NCBI RefSeq assembly: GCF_023702715.1
Contig: NZ_CP098480.1
Location: 1,550,001-1,614,000, forward strand
Direction of reading: 5' to 3'
DNA: 64,000 nt
From: Acinetobacter sp. C32I
GTDB taxonomy: Bacteria; Pseudomonadota; Gammaproteobacteria; Pseudomonadales; Moraxellaceae
Shown here: positions 1 through 10,159 of the stretch, in pieces
How positions within the stretch are numbered: position 1 is the stretch's first letter
How the letters are laid out: the number at the start of each line of letters is the position of its first letter
The notes under the pieces: generated by a model
Databases searched by the model: none
Seen by the model: the letters and a program-made list of their open reading frames with translations, nothing else
Told to the model about the DNA's origin: nothing
Program-made: the position numbers and the translations under genes

Positions 1-174
1 ATTCAAAATTTTTATGCCATGGCACAAATCGGTTCTCAAGAAACCGTTAAATCTGGTTTAAATAAAATCGCGGCACAATATGATGTCGATGAATTTATCT
101 TTACTTGTGATATTTATGATACCGAAAAGCGTTTAGAAAACTTTAGCCGCTTGATGGATATCAAAACCCACTAA
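1..174 (+). CDS. C-terminal end of a luciferase-like (LLM) flavin-dependent oxidoreductase, partial
   Basis: The first 57 codons are open in frame 1 and end in TAA at 172-174. The encoded tail contains the pattern G-S-x-E-T-V, then a segment reading D-V-D-E-F-I-F-T and a final R-L-E-N-F-S-R-L. This is how members of the LLM class (bacterial luciferase-like, FMN/F420-dependent monooxygenases) usually end: a late beta-strand followed by a helix. The start and the cofactor-binding part lie outside the window, so the substrate cannot be judged. A strong terminator follows directly, so this is the last gene of its transcript. Confidence 0.6.
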   Translation: MQNFYAMAQIGSQETVKSGLNKIAAQYDVDEFIFTCDIYDTEKRLENFSRLMDIKTH

Positions 175-185
175 GTGCTTAACAT

Positions 186-227
186 AGCCAACAAGGCTTA
201 TATTTTTATGTGTCTTGTTGGCTTTTA
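186..227 (+). terminator. Rho-independent terminator after the LLM oxidoreductase gene
   Basis: The arms AGCCAACAAG (186-195) and CTTGTTGGCT (214-223) form a perfect 10-bp stem, followed by a short T-run. It lies 12 bases past the stop codon of the partial gene. Confidence 0.85.
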
Positions 228-245
228 TATGATGCAATCAAGCAT

Positions 246-2333
246 TTAGATTCCATGTTGCAGCATTGTTGTCGCTTGTTGTACATTAACAGCGGAACTA
301 AATAAATAACCCTGACCAATAGAACATCCAGATGCTTTGAGCAATTCAAGCTGCTCAATATTCTCAATCCCCTCAGCAACAATATCCAAGGAAAGTTTTG
401 GCCCTAACGCAATGATGGCTTGGACAATCGCTAAAATCGCCTCATCCCCATTCATCTGACGAATAAAATCACAATCAATTTTTAGACAATCGACAGGATA
501 ATCACGCAAACGGGTTAAAGACGAATGCCCAGTTCCAAAATCATCCAGTGAAATTTTCACGCCTTGTTGTTTTAATAAATTTAATGCGCGAACTACATAA
601 TCAGAACCCCGATCATCTAAGATATGTTCGGTGATTTCAATCTCCACTAAATGGTGTGGAATTTTATATAAATTTAACCGCTGCAATAAACGTTCAGCAT
701 AATTATCTTTTAAGAATTCAACTGGCGCTGCATTGATTGAAACAGGCACAACCTCTACTCCCTGTTCAATCCACATGGCGATATCTTTAAAAACCTTATT
801 CTGCATCGCATCACTGATTTTTGTGGCCAGTATATAATCTTGAAAAGCTTGTTCAATATTTCGAGGTGAATGAATCTGTTGATCTTCGGTTTTCCAACGT
901 AATAATGCTTCAAATCCAACCACTTTCGAATCAGTTAAACGGACTTTAGGTTGATAGTAAGGCACCATGAGGTCATCACGAATGATATGACGCGCCTCAT
1001 TCAGTTGAATTGCAATATTCTGTGCTGCAATCTGCATCTGGGGATTGAACATACGGAAACCACCACGACCCGCTGCTTTCAGATCGTTGAGTGCGGTATC
1101 GGCACATTTCATTAGATTTGAAGAATCTTTTGCATCACGCGGATAAATCGCACAACCAATACTCATGCTGCCATTAATTAAATTCCCAGCATAAGTAATC
1201 GGTGCATCTAATTGCCGGCTGACATCTATCGCCACTTTTTCAAGCTCTGCTTCTGAGTCAATGCCGTTGACAACAACTGCAAACTCATCGCCGCCCAACC
1301 GTGCCACAAAGGTGTTGTCTGGCAAGATATGTTCTATTCGTTTTGATAGAACACGCAGCAAATGATCTCCTGCCGCATGCCCTAAGGTATCATTAATATG
1401 TTTAAAATAATCCAGATCCAGCAGCATTAAGCCAACACGCTTTTCACCCTTTTTATGTCGAAGTAAAGAACGCTTTAGCTGTTGCTTAAAGAAACGACGA
1501 TTGTAGAGCCCCGTTAAATCATCGAGTTCACTTGAAAGACGTAGCTGTATTTCAGTTTGTCGTTGTGCGGTTACATCACGAGATAGGCATAAGACCTGCA
1601 CAATCTGACCTTGGTCATTCAAGATAGGTGTTAGTAAATTATCCCAATATTGTCGCTCCGAACCGTCTCCACTCATTCCACGAAAACGTGCGGTTTTCCC
1701 TTTCAATGCTGTTTTCAAGGCATAGCTTGCCTTCGAACGAATCTCTGTTGGTAAGAGTTCAGCCCACTTCATTCCAAAGCGTTGATGATGTTCTGGGATA
1801 TTCAATGCAATGCAGCCTGTTTTATTGACATGCAATAAAGAGCCATCTGCTTCTAATAATTTTATACAGTCAATACTATTATCCAGCATATTGGTTTGTG
1901 CATTAATACACTGCACCAAATTCTGCTGGTATTGTTTGGTTTCATGGATATCAACACTATTGACGAACCAATAGCCCTCGCCTTCATCGTCCAAAAATTT
2001 TGCCGATAACAAGAACCAACGATATGCACCTGAGCGATGTTTTAAACGGCATTCAAGTTGAAATGCAGATAGACCTGAAAGTGCTTGCTCCCATTCACTT
2101 TGAAAAAGCGAGCTGTCATCAAGATGGATCAAATCCACCCAATTTTTGGCAAAATGTTCTAAATTATTAAAGCCAATATATTCTTGGCTGACACTATTAA
2201 AGAAATAGGCATCGCCCTGTTCTGAAAGCAGCCAGACCAAACTCGGGATACGATTATAAATATTTTGCTGAACGTCACTCACTTGATGATTAGAGTGAAA
2301 AGGAAATGCGAGGTTCACAGACTTCTGTTCCAA
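246..2333 (-). CDS. PAS-PAS-GGDEF-EAL cyclic-di-GMP signalling protein
   Basis: A 695-residue cytoplasmic protein with no membrane segment. Two PAS folds (about residues 25-135 and 145-260) precede a GGDEF domain (about 270-430) and an EAL domain (about 445-690). The GGDEF signature R-L-G-G-D-E-F is intact. The EAL domain keeps E-A-L, an N in S-I-N-A-A-P, E-I-T-E, D-D-F-G-T-G, L-K-I-D and A-E-G-I-E, so both diguanylate cyclase and phosphodiesterase activity are plausible. The RxxD product-inhibition site expected just before GGDEF reads P-D-N-T, so it is absent. The start is TTG (2331-2333) behind an AAAGAG ribosome site; no ATG gives both PAS domains. It is a monocistronic gene and its sensed ligand is unknown. 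Confidence 0.9.
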   Translation of the reverse strand: MEQKSVNLAFPFHSNHQVSDVQQNIYNRIPSLVWLLSEQGDAYFFNSVSQEYIGFNNLEHFAKNWVDLIHLDDSSLFQSEWEQALSGLSAFQLECRLKHRSGAYRWFLLSAKFLDDEGEGYWFVNSVDIHETKQYQQNLVQCINAQTNMLDNSIDCIKLLEADGSLLHVNKTGCIALNIPEHHQRFGMKWAELLPTEIRSKASYALKTALKGKTARFRGMSGDGSERQYWDNLLTPILNDQGQIVQVLCLSRDVTAQRQTEIQLRLSSELDDLTGLYNRRFFKQQLKRSLLRHKKGEKRVGLMLLDLDYFKHINDTLGHAAGDHLLRVLSKRIEHILPDNTFVARLGGDEFAVVVNGIDSEAELEKVAIDVSRQLDAPITYAGNLINGSMSIGCAIYPRDAKDSSNLMKCADTALNDLKAAGRGGFRMFNPQMQIAAQNIAIQLNEARHIIRDDLMVPYYQPKVRLTDSKVVGFEALLRWKTEDQQIHSPRNIEQAFQDYILATKISDAMQNKVFKDIAMWIEQGVEVVPVSINAAPVEFLKDNYAERLLQRLNLYKIPHHLVEIEITEHILDDRGSDYVVRALNLLKQQGVKISLDDFGTGHSSLTRLRDYPVDCLKIDCDFIRQMNGDEAILAIVQAIIALGPKLSLDIVAEGIENIEQLELLKASGCSIGQGYLFSSAVNVQQATTMLQHGI

Positions 2334-2561
2334 ACAGAACTCTTTTTATCAAGATATTCAGTTGCAATAAAAGCCATAGGACCACCAATAATAAAAGTGA
2401 GATTTAAATCACAATATTATAGCAGAAATGTGGAAAAATTATCAGCAATTCAAATACTGAAGAGTTAAGCTAAGTTTGTTATTGAATATCAATTGTTTAT
2501 TATTAGTTAATGATTTTTAGGAAAGCTGTCATTCAAAAATTTTAATGCATCTCTACATTGA

Positions 2562-2594
2562 AGACGACCTAATCAACTTAGATTGAGGCCGTCT
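2562..2594 (-). terminator. Hairpin downstream of ppsR, possible terminator
   Basis: Arms at 2562-2574 and 2581-2594 pair over about 13 bp with one mismatch and a bulge, starting 8 bases past the ppsR stop. The T-run after it on the minus strand is poor, so it may be a 3' stabilising hairpin and not a full terminator. Confidence 0.4.
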
Positions 2595-2601
2595 GAAGCC
2601 A

Positions 2602-3438
2602 TTAACCAATACGACGTTTCAAACCGGTCATTTGTAAAACTCGGGTTGAGATTTCTTCAATCGACATCTCTGTCACATTCAGATATTTAATCCCCTCGGA
2701 GATATAAATTCCTTCAATGGCACGGAGTTCCATTTGGCACTGACTAAAACTTGAATAGCGACTATTGGCCTTACGTTCATTGCGAATGGCAACCAAACGT
2801 TCCGCATCAATCATCAAACCAAACAACTTGTTTTTATGTTCACGTAGAACTTTTGGCAACCGATTGTCATCGAGGTCTTCCTCAGTTAAAGGATAATTTG
2901 CAACACGAATGCCAAATTGTAATGACAAATAAATCGAGGTCGGTGTTTTACCTGAACGCGATACGCCAATTAAAATAATATCGGCTTTATCATAATGACG
3001 TGTTCTGGCCCCATCATCATTGTCTAAGGCGAAATGTACCGCATCAATACGTGCCTTATAATATTCTGAATCGGTAACGGCATGGGTTTGTCCAACCAAG
3101 GTCGTCGGCGGTGTACCCAACTCTTGTTCTAATTTGCTAATGAGACCTTCAAAAACATCGAGATTGACCGCTTTAGCTGTATTGATAATTTCACGGACAT
3201 GCGGATCAACCAAGGTATCAAAAACCAGCGGTAAAGATCCATCTCGAGATTGGCAAGCATTGATCTCGGCCACCGCGACCATTGCAGCTTCTTCAGTGGC
3301 AATATACGGCATAATATGAATGTCAAAATCGACGTTTGGAAATTGCGCAAGTAGTGAATGTCCAAGGGTTTCTGCGGTAATTGCGGTACCATCTGAAATA
3401 AAAAAAACGCTCCGTTTAATTTCTTTACTTACGGGCAT
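2602..3438 (-). CDS. ppsR: PEP synthase regulatory protein (kinase/pyrophosphorylase, DUF299 family)
   Basis: The 278-residue protein belongs to the bifunctional regulators that phosphorylate and dephosphorylate phosphoenolpyruvate synthase on a threonine beside its catalytic histidine. The N-terminal F-F-I-S-D-G-T-A-x-T motif and the P-loop-like G-V-S-R-S-G-K-T (about residues 158-165) are characteristic. The gene is divergent from ppsA, its known target in E. coli and other bacteria. I set the start at ATG 3436-3438 because GGAG at 3446-3449 is 7 bases away; the TTG one codon upstream would be too close. Function is family-level knowledge; the pairing with ppsA is seen here. Confidence 0.93.
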   Translation of the reverse strand: MPVSKEIKRSVFFISDGTAITAETLGHSLLAQFPNVDFDIHIMPYIATEEAAMVAVAEINACQSRDGSLPLVFDTLVDPHVREIINTAKAVNLDVFEGLISKLEQELGTPPTTLVGQTHAVTDSEYYKARIDAVHFALDNDDGARTRHYDKADIILIGVSRSGKTPTSIYLSLQFGIRVANYPLTEEDLDDNRLPKVLREHKNKLFGLMIDAERLVAIRNERKANSRYSSFSQCQMELRAIEGIYISEGIKYLNVTEMSIEEISTRVLQMTGLKRRIG

Positions 3439-3596
3439 CAAAATTCTCCTTAAACATTTGTCTTAGTGCTCTATAATCTTTATAGTAAACTCATCTAACA
3501 TGACTGTCGCTTAGTAAAACACTAAATCTAAGCACTTTTGTATAATTTCATACCAATGATGGTCATTCATACTGCAAAAAAAGTGGAGTAAATACT
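3439..3596. promoter_or_regulatory. ppsR/ppsA divergent promoter region with small inverted repeats
   Basis: The 158-bp divergent region holds a TATAAT at 3541-3546, suited to ppsA. It also has a palindrome CTATAA-TCT-TTATAG (3471-3485), which overlaps TA-rich minus-strand promoter-like sequence near ppsR, and a smaller TTAGT-5-ACTAA repeat at 3511-3525. These are candidate operators only; no regulator is identified. Confidence 0.45.
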
Positions 3597-5975
3597 TTGG
3601 AAGCGCGCGTAATCGGTCTGGAAAAATTAGGAAAACACGATGTCGAACTCGTAGGTGGGAAAAACTCATCTTTGGGTGAAATGATCAGCCATTTATCCAA
3701 TGCTGGTGTATCGGTACCTGGTGGTTTTGCAACAACTGCTGCTGCCTATCGTGAGTTCTTGGATCAAAGCGGCTTAAACGCTCGTATTCAAGCTGAACTT
3801 TTACAGCTTAACGTTGATGATGTAATTGCACTTGCTGAAACCGGTGCAAAAATCCGTAAATGGATTGTTGATACTCCGCTTACTGCTACATTAGAACAAG
3901 AAATTCGTGAGGCTTTTGCAGCCCTTTCAAACGGCAACCCAGACATTGCTGTTGCGGTACGTTCTTCTGCAACTGCTGAAGACTTACCTGATGCGTCTTT
4001 CGCAGGTCAACAAGAAACTTTCCTCAACATTCGCGGTATTGATAATATCTTAATCGCGATCAAAGAAGTTTTTGCTTCTCTTTATAATGACCGCGCTATT
4101 GCTTACCGTGTACACCAAGGTTTTGAACATAGTGTTGTTGCCCTTTCGGCTGGCGTACAACGTATGGTTCGTTCAGAAACAGGTGCTGCGGGTGTCATGT
4201 TCACACTCGATACAGAATCTGGCTTCCGTGATGTTGTGTTTATTACAGCATCTTACGGTTTGGGCGAAATGGTGGTACAGGGTGCGGTTAACCCTGACGA
4301 ATTCTATTTGTCTAAACCACTTTTAAATGCGGGTAAACATTCGGTATTACGTCGCAACCTTGGCTCTAAACACCAAAAAATGATTTATGGTGAAGAAGGT
4401 GCTGCAGGTAAATCAGTGGTGGTGGTTGATGTTGAAAAACAAGAGCGTCAACAATTTGCCTTAAATGACCATGAATTACATGAATTGGCTAAACAAGCGT
4501 TGATCATTGAGCAACATTACGGTTCGCCAATGGACATCGAATGGGCAAAAGATGGCGATGATGGTCAAATTTATATCGTTCAAGCACGTCCAGAAACGGT
4601 AAAAAGCCGTCAGAATGTCGGTACGATGGAACGCTACCTACTCAAACAACGTGGTACGGTCATTTGTGAAGGTCGTTCAATCGGTCAACGTATCGGTTCA
4701 GGTAAAGTTCGTGTTGTCACTTCTATTAAAGAGATGGATAAGGTTCAGGACGGTGACGTACTTGTATCTGACATGACTGACCCAGACTGGGAACCAGTAA
4801 TGAAGCGCGCTGCTGCGATCGTTACCAACCGTGGTGGTCGTACTTGTCACGCCGCGATTATTGCACGTGAGTTAGGTGTTCCAGCAATTGTTGGTTGCGG
4901 TAATGCCACTGAAGTCCTTTCTGATGGCCAAGAAGTAACTGTTTCTTGTGCCGAAGGCGATACTGGTTTCATCTATGAAGGTGCATTAGATTTCGAAGTT
5001 CAACGTAACTCGATTCACTCAATGCCATCGCTACCATTCAAAATCATGATGAACGTTGGTAACCCTGACCGTGCATTTGACTTTGCTCAAATCCCGAATG
5101 AAGGGATCGGCCTTGCTCGTCTAGAGTTCATCATCAACCGTATGATCGGTGTGCATCCAAAAGCACTCTTAAACATTGAAAGCCTACCACGTGAAACTCG
5201 TGCGGCTGTAATGGCACGTACTGCGGGCTACTCTTCTCCAATCGAATTCTATGTCGAAAAATTGGTTGAAGGTATTTCGACACTTGCTGCTGCATTTGCA
5301 GAAAAACCAGTCATCGTACGTATGTCTGATTTTAAATCGAATGAATATGCAAACTTGATCGGCGGTAAGCTATACGAGCCAGAAGAAGAAAACCCAATGT
5401 TGGGCTTCCGTGGTGCGAGTCGTTATGTATCTGATAACTTCCGTGACTGTTTTGAACTTGAATGTCGTGCCTTGAAAAAAGCACGTGATGAAATGGGTTT
5501 AACCAATATCCAAATCATGATTCCATTCGTTCGTACGGTTTCTGAAGCAAAACGTGTGATTGAACTGCTTGCTCAAAATGGTTTAAAACGTGGTGAGAAT
5601 GGTTTAAAAATCATCATGATGTGTGAATTACCAACCAATGCATTGTTAGCTGAGCAATTCCTTGAGCACTTTGATGGTTTCTCTATCGGTTCAAATGACT
5701 TAACACAATTAACACTCGGTCTTGACCGTGACTCTGGTATCGTATCTCACTTATTTGATGAGCGTGATCCAGCAGTTAAAGCGCTCCTTTCTATGGCAAT
5801 TCATGCTTGCCGCAAAGCAGGAAAATACGTTGGTATTTGTGGTCAAGGTCCTTCGGATCACCCTGACCTGGCTAAATGGCTCATGGAACAAGGTATTGAA
5901 TCTGTGTCACTTAACCCTGACTCAGTCCTTGATACTTGGTTCTTCCTTGCTGAAGAACAAATCAAGAAAGCCTAG
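3597..5975 (+). CDS. ppsA: Phosphoenolpyruvate synthase
   Basis: The 792-residue enzyme converts pyruvate, ATP and water to PEP, AMP and phosphate, the first step of gluconeogenesis from C3 compounds. The N-terminal ATP-grasp-like PPDK domain (about 1-330) carries [11 protein letters not shown]. The swivelling phosphohistidine domain carries G-G-R-T-C-H with the catalytic histidine at residue 418 and the PpsR target threonine two residues before it. The C-terminal TIM-barrel has M-C-E-L-P and G-S-N-D-L-T-Q. Length matches E. coli PpsA (792). The start is TTG (3597) with GTGGAG at 3583-3588. A terminator follows. Confidence 0.97.
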   Translation: MEARVIGLEKLGKHDVELVGGKNSSLGEMISHLSNAGVSVPGGFATTAAAYREFLDQSGLNARIQAELLQLNVDDVIALAETGAKIRKWIVDTPLTATLEQEIREAFAALSNGNPDIAVAVRSSATAEDLPDASFAGQQETFLNIRGIDNILIAIKEVFASLYNDRAIAYRVHQGFEHSVVALSAGVQRMVRSETGAAGVMFTLDTESGFRDVVFITASYGLGEMVVQGAVNPDEFYLSKPLLNAGKHSVLRRNLGSKHQKMIYGEEGAAGKSVVVVDVEKQERQQFALNDHELHELAKQALIIEQHYGSPMDIEWAKDGDDGQIYIVQARPETVKSRQNVGTMERYLLKQRGTVICEGRSIGQRIGSGKVRVVTSIKEMDKVQDGDVLVSDMTDPDWEPVMKRAAAIVTNRGGRTCHAAIIARELGVPAIVGCGNATEVLSDGQEVTVSCAEGDTGFIYEGALDFEVQRNSIHSMPSLPFKIMMNVGNPDRAFDFAQIPNEGIGLARLEFIINRMIGVHPKALLNIESLPRETRAAVMARTAGYSSPIEFYVEKLVEGISTLAAAFAEKPVIVRMSDFKSNEYANLIGGKLYEPEEENPMLGFRGASRYVSDNFRDCFELECRALKKARDEMGLTNIQIMIPFVRTVSEAKRVIELLAQNGLKRGENGLKIIMMCELPTNALLAEQFLEHFDGFSIGSNDLTQLTLGLDRDSGIVSHLFDERDPAVKALLSMAIHACRKAGKYVGICGQGPSDHPDLAKWLMEQGIESVSLNPDSVLDTWFFLAEEQIKKA

Positions 5976-5989
5976 TCTTTTTTAGAAAA

Positions 5990-6016
5990 AGGCCCTCTTT
6001 CGTAGGGTCTTTTTTC
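5990..6016 (+). terminator. Terminator after ppsA
   Basis: GGCCCT and AGGGTC form a 6-bp stem with a wobble pair around the loop CTTTCGT, followed by six T residues. Confidence 0.8.
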
Positions 6017-6043
6017 ATCTTTCGTAATTGAGATTTTAAAATT

Positions 6044-6805
6044 ATGCAAATTTACTTGGCTCGTAACAATCAACAAGCAGGACCTTACAGTTTAGAACAA
6101 GTGAACCAAATGCTTGCTAGTCAACAAGTTTTATTGACCGATTTAGCTTGGCATGAAGGTATGGCTGAATGGAAAACACTTGGTGAACTCACACAAGGTA
6201 AACTTGTCTACGAACCTGTAGGTTACTCTCCTTTTAGTTCTCAAATTAAAACTGAAACGAACGAACCAACTTACAAAATCAAAGTCGAACAAAAAGCGCC
6301 TGAACTTGCGCCTTTTCATTCGCGTGCGCTAGCGAAAGTTTTTGATCTCATCCTTTGGCTACCGATGGCTTCGATCCCATCTTTCTTTTTTAATGAAAGC
6401 CAATACCAAGAATTATTTGAAATTCAAAAACAGATGCAAGCCACTCAAATGGCGTCAGACAAAGCTGTCGAATTACAGCATCAGTTGATGCAATTAATTC
6501 CAAATGAAGCATGGATGATGATCTTTGCTTATCTGATTATCATGCTCATGATTCAGGCTTTCTTTATTGCAAAATCGGGTCAGAGTATCGGTAAAAAAAT
6601 CGCCAAGATTAAAATTGTAGATGTTGAAAGCTCTGCACAAGTCAGTACAATTCGGGCCTTTTGGTTGAGAAGTGTGTTGTTTATCATTCTTAATCTAATC
6701 CTTGTACCGATCATTACTGTGATTGATTATGCTTTATTCGCATTTACCAAAAATCGTCAAACTTTGCACGATAAATTGGCAAAAACCAAAGTCATTAAGC
6801 AGTAA
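6044..6805 (+). CDS. GYF_2 (DUF4339) - RDD family membrane protein
   Basis: A 253-residue protein. Residues 1-50 look like a GYF_2 domain, with G-P-Y-S-L-E-Q-V, a W-H-E-G-M-A-E-W segment and a following L. The C-terminal part is an RDD domain: R-A-L-A-K-V-F-D-L (about 90) opens it, hydrophobic segments lie near 100-115, 165-185 and 220-240, and G-Q-S-I-G-K-K-I-A-K-I-K-I-V and R-Q-T-L-H-D-K-L-A close it. RDD proteins are inner-membrane proteins, some with proposed ion transport roles; the substrate is unknown here. It stands alone between two terminators. Confidence 0.85.
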   Translation: MQIYLARNNQQAGPYSLEQVNQMLASQQVLLTDLAWHEGMAEWKTLGELTQGKLVYEPVGYSPFSSQIKTETNEPTYKIKVEQKAPELAPFHSRALAKVFDLILWLPMASIPSFFFNESQYQELFEIQKQMQATQMASDKAVELQHQLMQLIPNEAWMMIFAYLIIMLMIQAFFIAKSGQSIGKKIAKIKIVDVESSAQVSTIRAFWLRSVLFIILNLILVPIITVIDYALFAFTKNRQTLHDKLAKTKVIKQ

Positions 6806-6821
6806 TCACAAATCGATAAAC

Positions 6822-6848
6822 AAAAGAGGATTTATTCCTCTTTTTTTA
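6822..6848 (+). terminator. Terminator after the RDD gene
   Basis: AAAGAGGA and TCCTCTTT pair around a short loop and run into seven T residues. Confidence 0.8.
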
Positions 6849-6992
6849 TGTATTAAGCTGATATCTATATAAAAAACACAGATGCAAATAACAATCCCTA
6901 CAAAATAAATCGGGTTTTAAAACAAGTATTTCACACGACTTTATGAGTAGCTTAGTTTTTCAATATAAGGCATAATGCCCAACAACGTTGCG

Positions 6993-7046
6993 GTGTCGCG
7001 TGATTGCTAAGCATTTTTTAACCAATCCTTATCAATCACGCGACAC
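6993..7046. promoter_or_regulatory. Perfect 14-bp inverted repeat upstream of cyoA
   Basis: GTGTCGCGTGATTG (6993-7006) is repeated inverted and without mismatch as CAATCACGCGACAC (7033-7046), with a 26-base spacer. The second arm ends 58 bases before the cyoA start. The arms are much more GC-rich than their surroundings. It could be an operator, a structure in the cyo leader RNA, or a relic of a mobile element. A second palindrome, GGCAT-A-ATGCC, lies at 6969-6979. Neither the element nor any protein that binds it is known to me. Confidence 0.7.
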
Positions 7047-7104
7047 TTTAATCGCTATCCCATAATTTTAATTAGGGAATGGGACTCTTCACCGAGGTTG
7101 TAAA

Positions 7105-8160
7105 ATGAGACAAACGATTTTAGCTGTATTGTCTTTATCAACGATGGCTGCGCTCTTGACTGGGTGCGGCGGTGATATGGTACTTCTAAACAATAAAGGT
7201 CCAGTTGGTCAAGGTCAAAGTAACCTGATGATGACTGCGATCTATTTAATGCTGTTGGTGGTGATTCCATCAATCGTTATGGCATTATGGTTTGGTTGGA
7301 AATATCGCGCGTCGAATAAAGATGCAGACTATAAACCTACTTGGGCACACTCAACGACAATTGAGATCGTTGTATGGGGTGTACCTGTCATTATTATTGG
7401 TATTTTAGCTTGGTTAACTTGGTGGGGTTCCCACAAGTACGACCCTTACCGTCCGTTAGAATCAGATAAAGCACCATTGACTATTCAAGCTGTCGCTGAA
7501 CAGTTCAAGTGGATTTTTATCTATCCTGAGCAAAACATTGCAACGGTAAACGAAGTACGTTTCCCAGAACAAACACCAGTAAGCTTTAAGATCACTTCTA
7601 ACTTCACGATGAACTCGTTCTTCATCCCACAGTTAGGCGGTCAGATTTACGCAATGGCTGGTATGCAAACTCACCTTCACCTATTAGCCGATGAACCAGG
7701 TATCTTCCGTGGTTTCTCAGCAAACTATTCAGGTTACGGTTTCTCACAAATGCGCTTTAAAGCACATAGCGTGACTGAGCCAGAATTTGCACAATGGGTA
7801 GAAGCAGTTAAAGCTGGTAATGGTACAAGTATTAACCCTGAAGCAATTCAAAAAGGCACACTTGACCAAGCTGAGTTAGCAACGCTTAAAGATGGCGATC
7901 GTTCTAAGCATCAGATCGAGCATTTAGTAAATCGTGCTAAAGCTGCTGGTGATGAAGAAGCACTTGCTAAAGCTGAAGCGATGAAACCGTTCCCGACTAA
8001 GCCACACCCAGTGACTTATTACTCATCAGTTGAACCAAAATTGTTTGAAACAATCATCAACCACTACATGAGTAACTATCACGGTGCTGACCATTCTGCT
8101 GGACATGATGCAACAGCAGAAACTCATGCTGCAGCAGAACACGCTGCTCAAGGGGAATAA
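7105..8160 (+). CDS. cyoA: Cytochrome bo3 ubiquinol oxidase subunit II
   Basis: A 351-residue subunit of the proton-pumping quinol oxidase. The signal peptide ends in a lipobox (L-T-G-C, Cys21), so the mature protein is a lipoprotein. Two membrane helices (about 45-65 and 90-110) precede a periplasmic cupredoxin-like domain that, as in other quinol oxidases, lacks the CuA ligands. The C-terminus is longer than E. coli CyoA (315) and ends in a His/Ala-rich tail. The ATG at 7105 has GAGG at 7094-7097. It is the first gene of cyoABCDE. Confidence 0.96.
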   Translation: MRQTILAVLSLSTMAALLTGCGGDMVLLNNKGPVGQGQSNLMMTAIYLMLLVVIPSIVMALWFGWKYRASNKDADYKPTWAHSTTIEIVVWGVPVIIIGILAWLTWWGSHKYDPYRPLESDKAPLTIQAVAEQFKWIFIYPEQNIATVNEVRFPEQTPVSFKITSNFTMNSFFIPQLGGQIYAMAGMQTHLHLLADEPGIFRGFSANYSGYGFSQMRFKAHSVTEPEFAQWVEAVKAGNGTSINPEAIQKGTLDQAELATLKDGDRSKHQIEHLVNRAKAAGDEEALAKAEAMKPFPTKPHPVTYYSSVEPKLFETIINHYMSNYHGADHSAGHDATAETHAAAEHAAQGE

Positions 8161-8163
8161 GAC

Positions 8164-10155
8164 ATGGATATGATTTTTGGTAAATTGGGGTGGGATTCTA
8201 TCCCGACTGAACCCCTTGTACTTGTCACCATGGTCTTTATGGCACTTGGTGCAATTGCTGTTTTGGGCGGTATCACCTATTTCAAGAAATGGGGATATTT
8301 GTGGAATGAGTGGTTTATCACTGTAGACCATAAAAAGATTGGTATCATGTATATCATCGTATCTGTAGTCATGCTGTTGCGTGGTTTCGCCGATGCGATC
8401 ATGATGCGTCTACAACTTTTCCTCGCGAAAGGCGGCGGCGAAGGTTACTTACATCCTGACCACTACGACCAGATCTTCACCGCACACGGTGTAATCATGA
8501 TCTTCTTCGTAGCAATGGGTCTCGTTGTTGGTATGATGAACATCTCTGTACCTTTACAGATTGGTGCTCGTGACGTTGCCTTCCCATTATTGAACTCTTT
8601 AAGCTTCTGGTTATTCGCTGGTGCTGCTGGTTTAATGATGCTTTCACTCGTATTGGGTGAGTTTGCTGCGACTGGTTGGATGGCTTACCCTCCTCTATCT
8701 GGCATTCAATATTCTCCTGGTGTCGGTGTTGACTACTATATCTGGGCACTTCAGGTTTCTGGTCTAGGTACGCTTTTATCTGGTGTTAACTTCTTTGTTA
8801 CCATCATCAAAATGCGTGCACCTGGCATGAAGTTGATGGACATGCCTATTTTCACGTGGACTTCACTTTGTACGGCTGTACTCATCATTGCATCATTCCC
8901 TGTATTAACAGGTACGCTTGCAATGTTGACGCTTGACCGTTACTTCGGCTTCCATTTCTTCACTAATGAGCTTGGCGGTAGCCCAATGCTTTACGTGAAC
9001 TTGATCTGGACATGGGGTCACCCTGAAGTATATATCTTGGTATTACCAGCATTTGGTCTATACTCAGAAATCGTTGCAACCTTCTCTCGTAAAGCGTTGT
9101 TCGGTTATAAGTCTATGGTGTATGCGACGATTGCGATTACTGTACTTGCGTTCGTTGTATGGCTTCACCACTTCTTTACCATGGGTGCTGGTGCGAACGT
9201 GAATGCGTTCTTCGGTATCATGACCATGGTTATTGCGATTCCTACAGGTGTGAAAATCTTCTCTTGGTTATTCACCATGTATAAAGGTCGCATCACCTAT
9301 ACAACACCTATGTTATGGACGCTTGGCTTCCTTGTAACATTCGGTATCGGTGGTTTAACTGGTGTATTGATGGCTGTTCCACCTGCGGACTTCCTTGTAC
9401 ACAACTCATTATTCTTGATTGCTCACTTCCATAACGTAATTATCGGTGGTGTGGTGTTTGGTATGTTTGCCGGCATCATCTTCTACTGGCCAAAAATGTT
9501 TGGTTGGAAGCTCAACGAAGCATGGGGTAAAGCTGCGTTCTGGTTCTGGTTCATCGGTTTCTATTTTGCATTCATGCCACTTTATATCCTTGGTTTCATG
9601 GGTATGACACGTCGTTTGAATACATATGACAACCCTGAGTGGGATCCGTACTTGGCAATTGCATTGTTTGGTGCTGTTCTTATCGCGATCGGTATTGCAT
9701 GTTTCTTAATGCAAATCATCGTTGGTTTCTTACAACGTAAGGACAACATGGACCATACAGGCGATCCATGGGATAGCCGTACGCTTGAATGGGCGACGTC
9801 ATCTCCTGCTCCGTTCTATAACTTTGCGCATGAACCAGATGCAAGCGGCGTTGACCGTTTCTGGACTGACAAAGAAAATGGTGTAGCATACGCACGTAAC
9901 ACTAAATATGAAGACATCCACATGCCGACTGATCGCGCTGCTGGTTTTGTCATTGCAATGTTCATTACAATTCTTGGCTTTGCACTGATCTGGCATATTT
10001 GGTGGCTCGTTGTTGTTTCATTCGTATCAGCTGTTGTTAGCTTGATCGTAAGTTCATTCACTAAGAATGTTGACTACTACGTTCCTGCTGCTGAAGTTGA
10101 GCGTATTGAAAACGAACGCTATGCTTTACTTGAAAAACACTTGAAGAAGGACTAA
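8164..10155 (+). CDS. cyoB: Cytochrome bo3 ubiquinol oxidase subunit I
   Basis: The 663-residue catalytic haem-copper subunit reduces oxygen to water and pumps protons. Haem and CuB ligands are visible: the early helix histidine in [14 protein letters not shown] with the cross-linked His-Tyr pair, H-H-F-F-T-M-G, and H-F-H-N-V-I-I-G-G. About 15 hydrophobic segments are present, as in E. coli CyoB (663 residues). The start is 3 bases after the cyoA stop, so the two are translationally coupled. Confidence 0.98.
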   Translation: MDMIFGKLGWDSIPTEPLVLVTMVFMALGAIAVLGGITYFKKWGYLWNEWFITVDHKKIGIMYIIVSVVMLLRGFADAIMMRLQLFLAKGGGEGYLHPDHYDQIFTAHGVIMIFFVAMGLVVGMMNISVPLQIGARDVAFPLLNSLSFWLFAGAAGLMMLSLVLGEFAATGWMAYPPLSGIQYSPGVGVDYYIWALQVSGLGTLLSGVNFFVTIIKMRAPGMKLMDMPIFTWTSLCTAVLIIASFPVLTGTLAMLTLDRYFGFHFFTNELGGSPMLYVNLIWTWGHPEVYILVLPAFGLYSEIVATFSRKALFGYKSMVYATIAITVLAFVVWLHHFFTMGAGANVNAFFGIMTMVIAIPTGVKIFSWLFTMYKGRITYTTPMLWTLGFLVTFGIGGLTGVLMAVPPADFLVHNSLFLIAHFHNVIIGGVVFGMFAGIIFYWPKMFGWKLNEAWGKAAFWFWFIGFYFAFMPLYILGFMGMTRRLNTYDNPEWDPYLAIALFGAVLIAIGIACFLMQIIVGFLQRKDNMDHTGDPWDSRTLEWATSSPAPFYNFAHEPDASGVDRFWTDKENGVAYARNTKYEDIHMPTDRAAGFVIAMFITILGFALIWHIWWLVVVSFVSAVVSLIVSSFTKNVDYYVPAAEVERIENERYALLEKHLKKD

Positions 10156-10159
10156 GGAA

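Noticed and set aside
2265..2468. Plus-strand frame across the start of the GGDEF-EAL gene
   Set aside because: It is a shadow of the minus-strand gene start and has no ribosome site.
3439..3441. TTG start for ppsR one codon before ATG
   Set aside because: The GGAG site would be only 4 bases away, so the ATG at 3438 is better.
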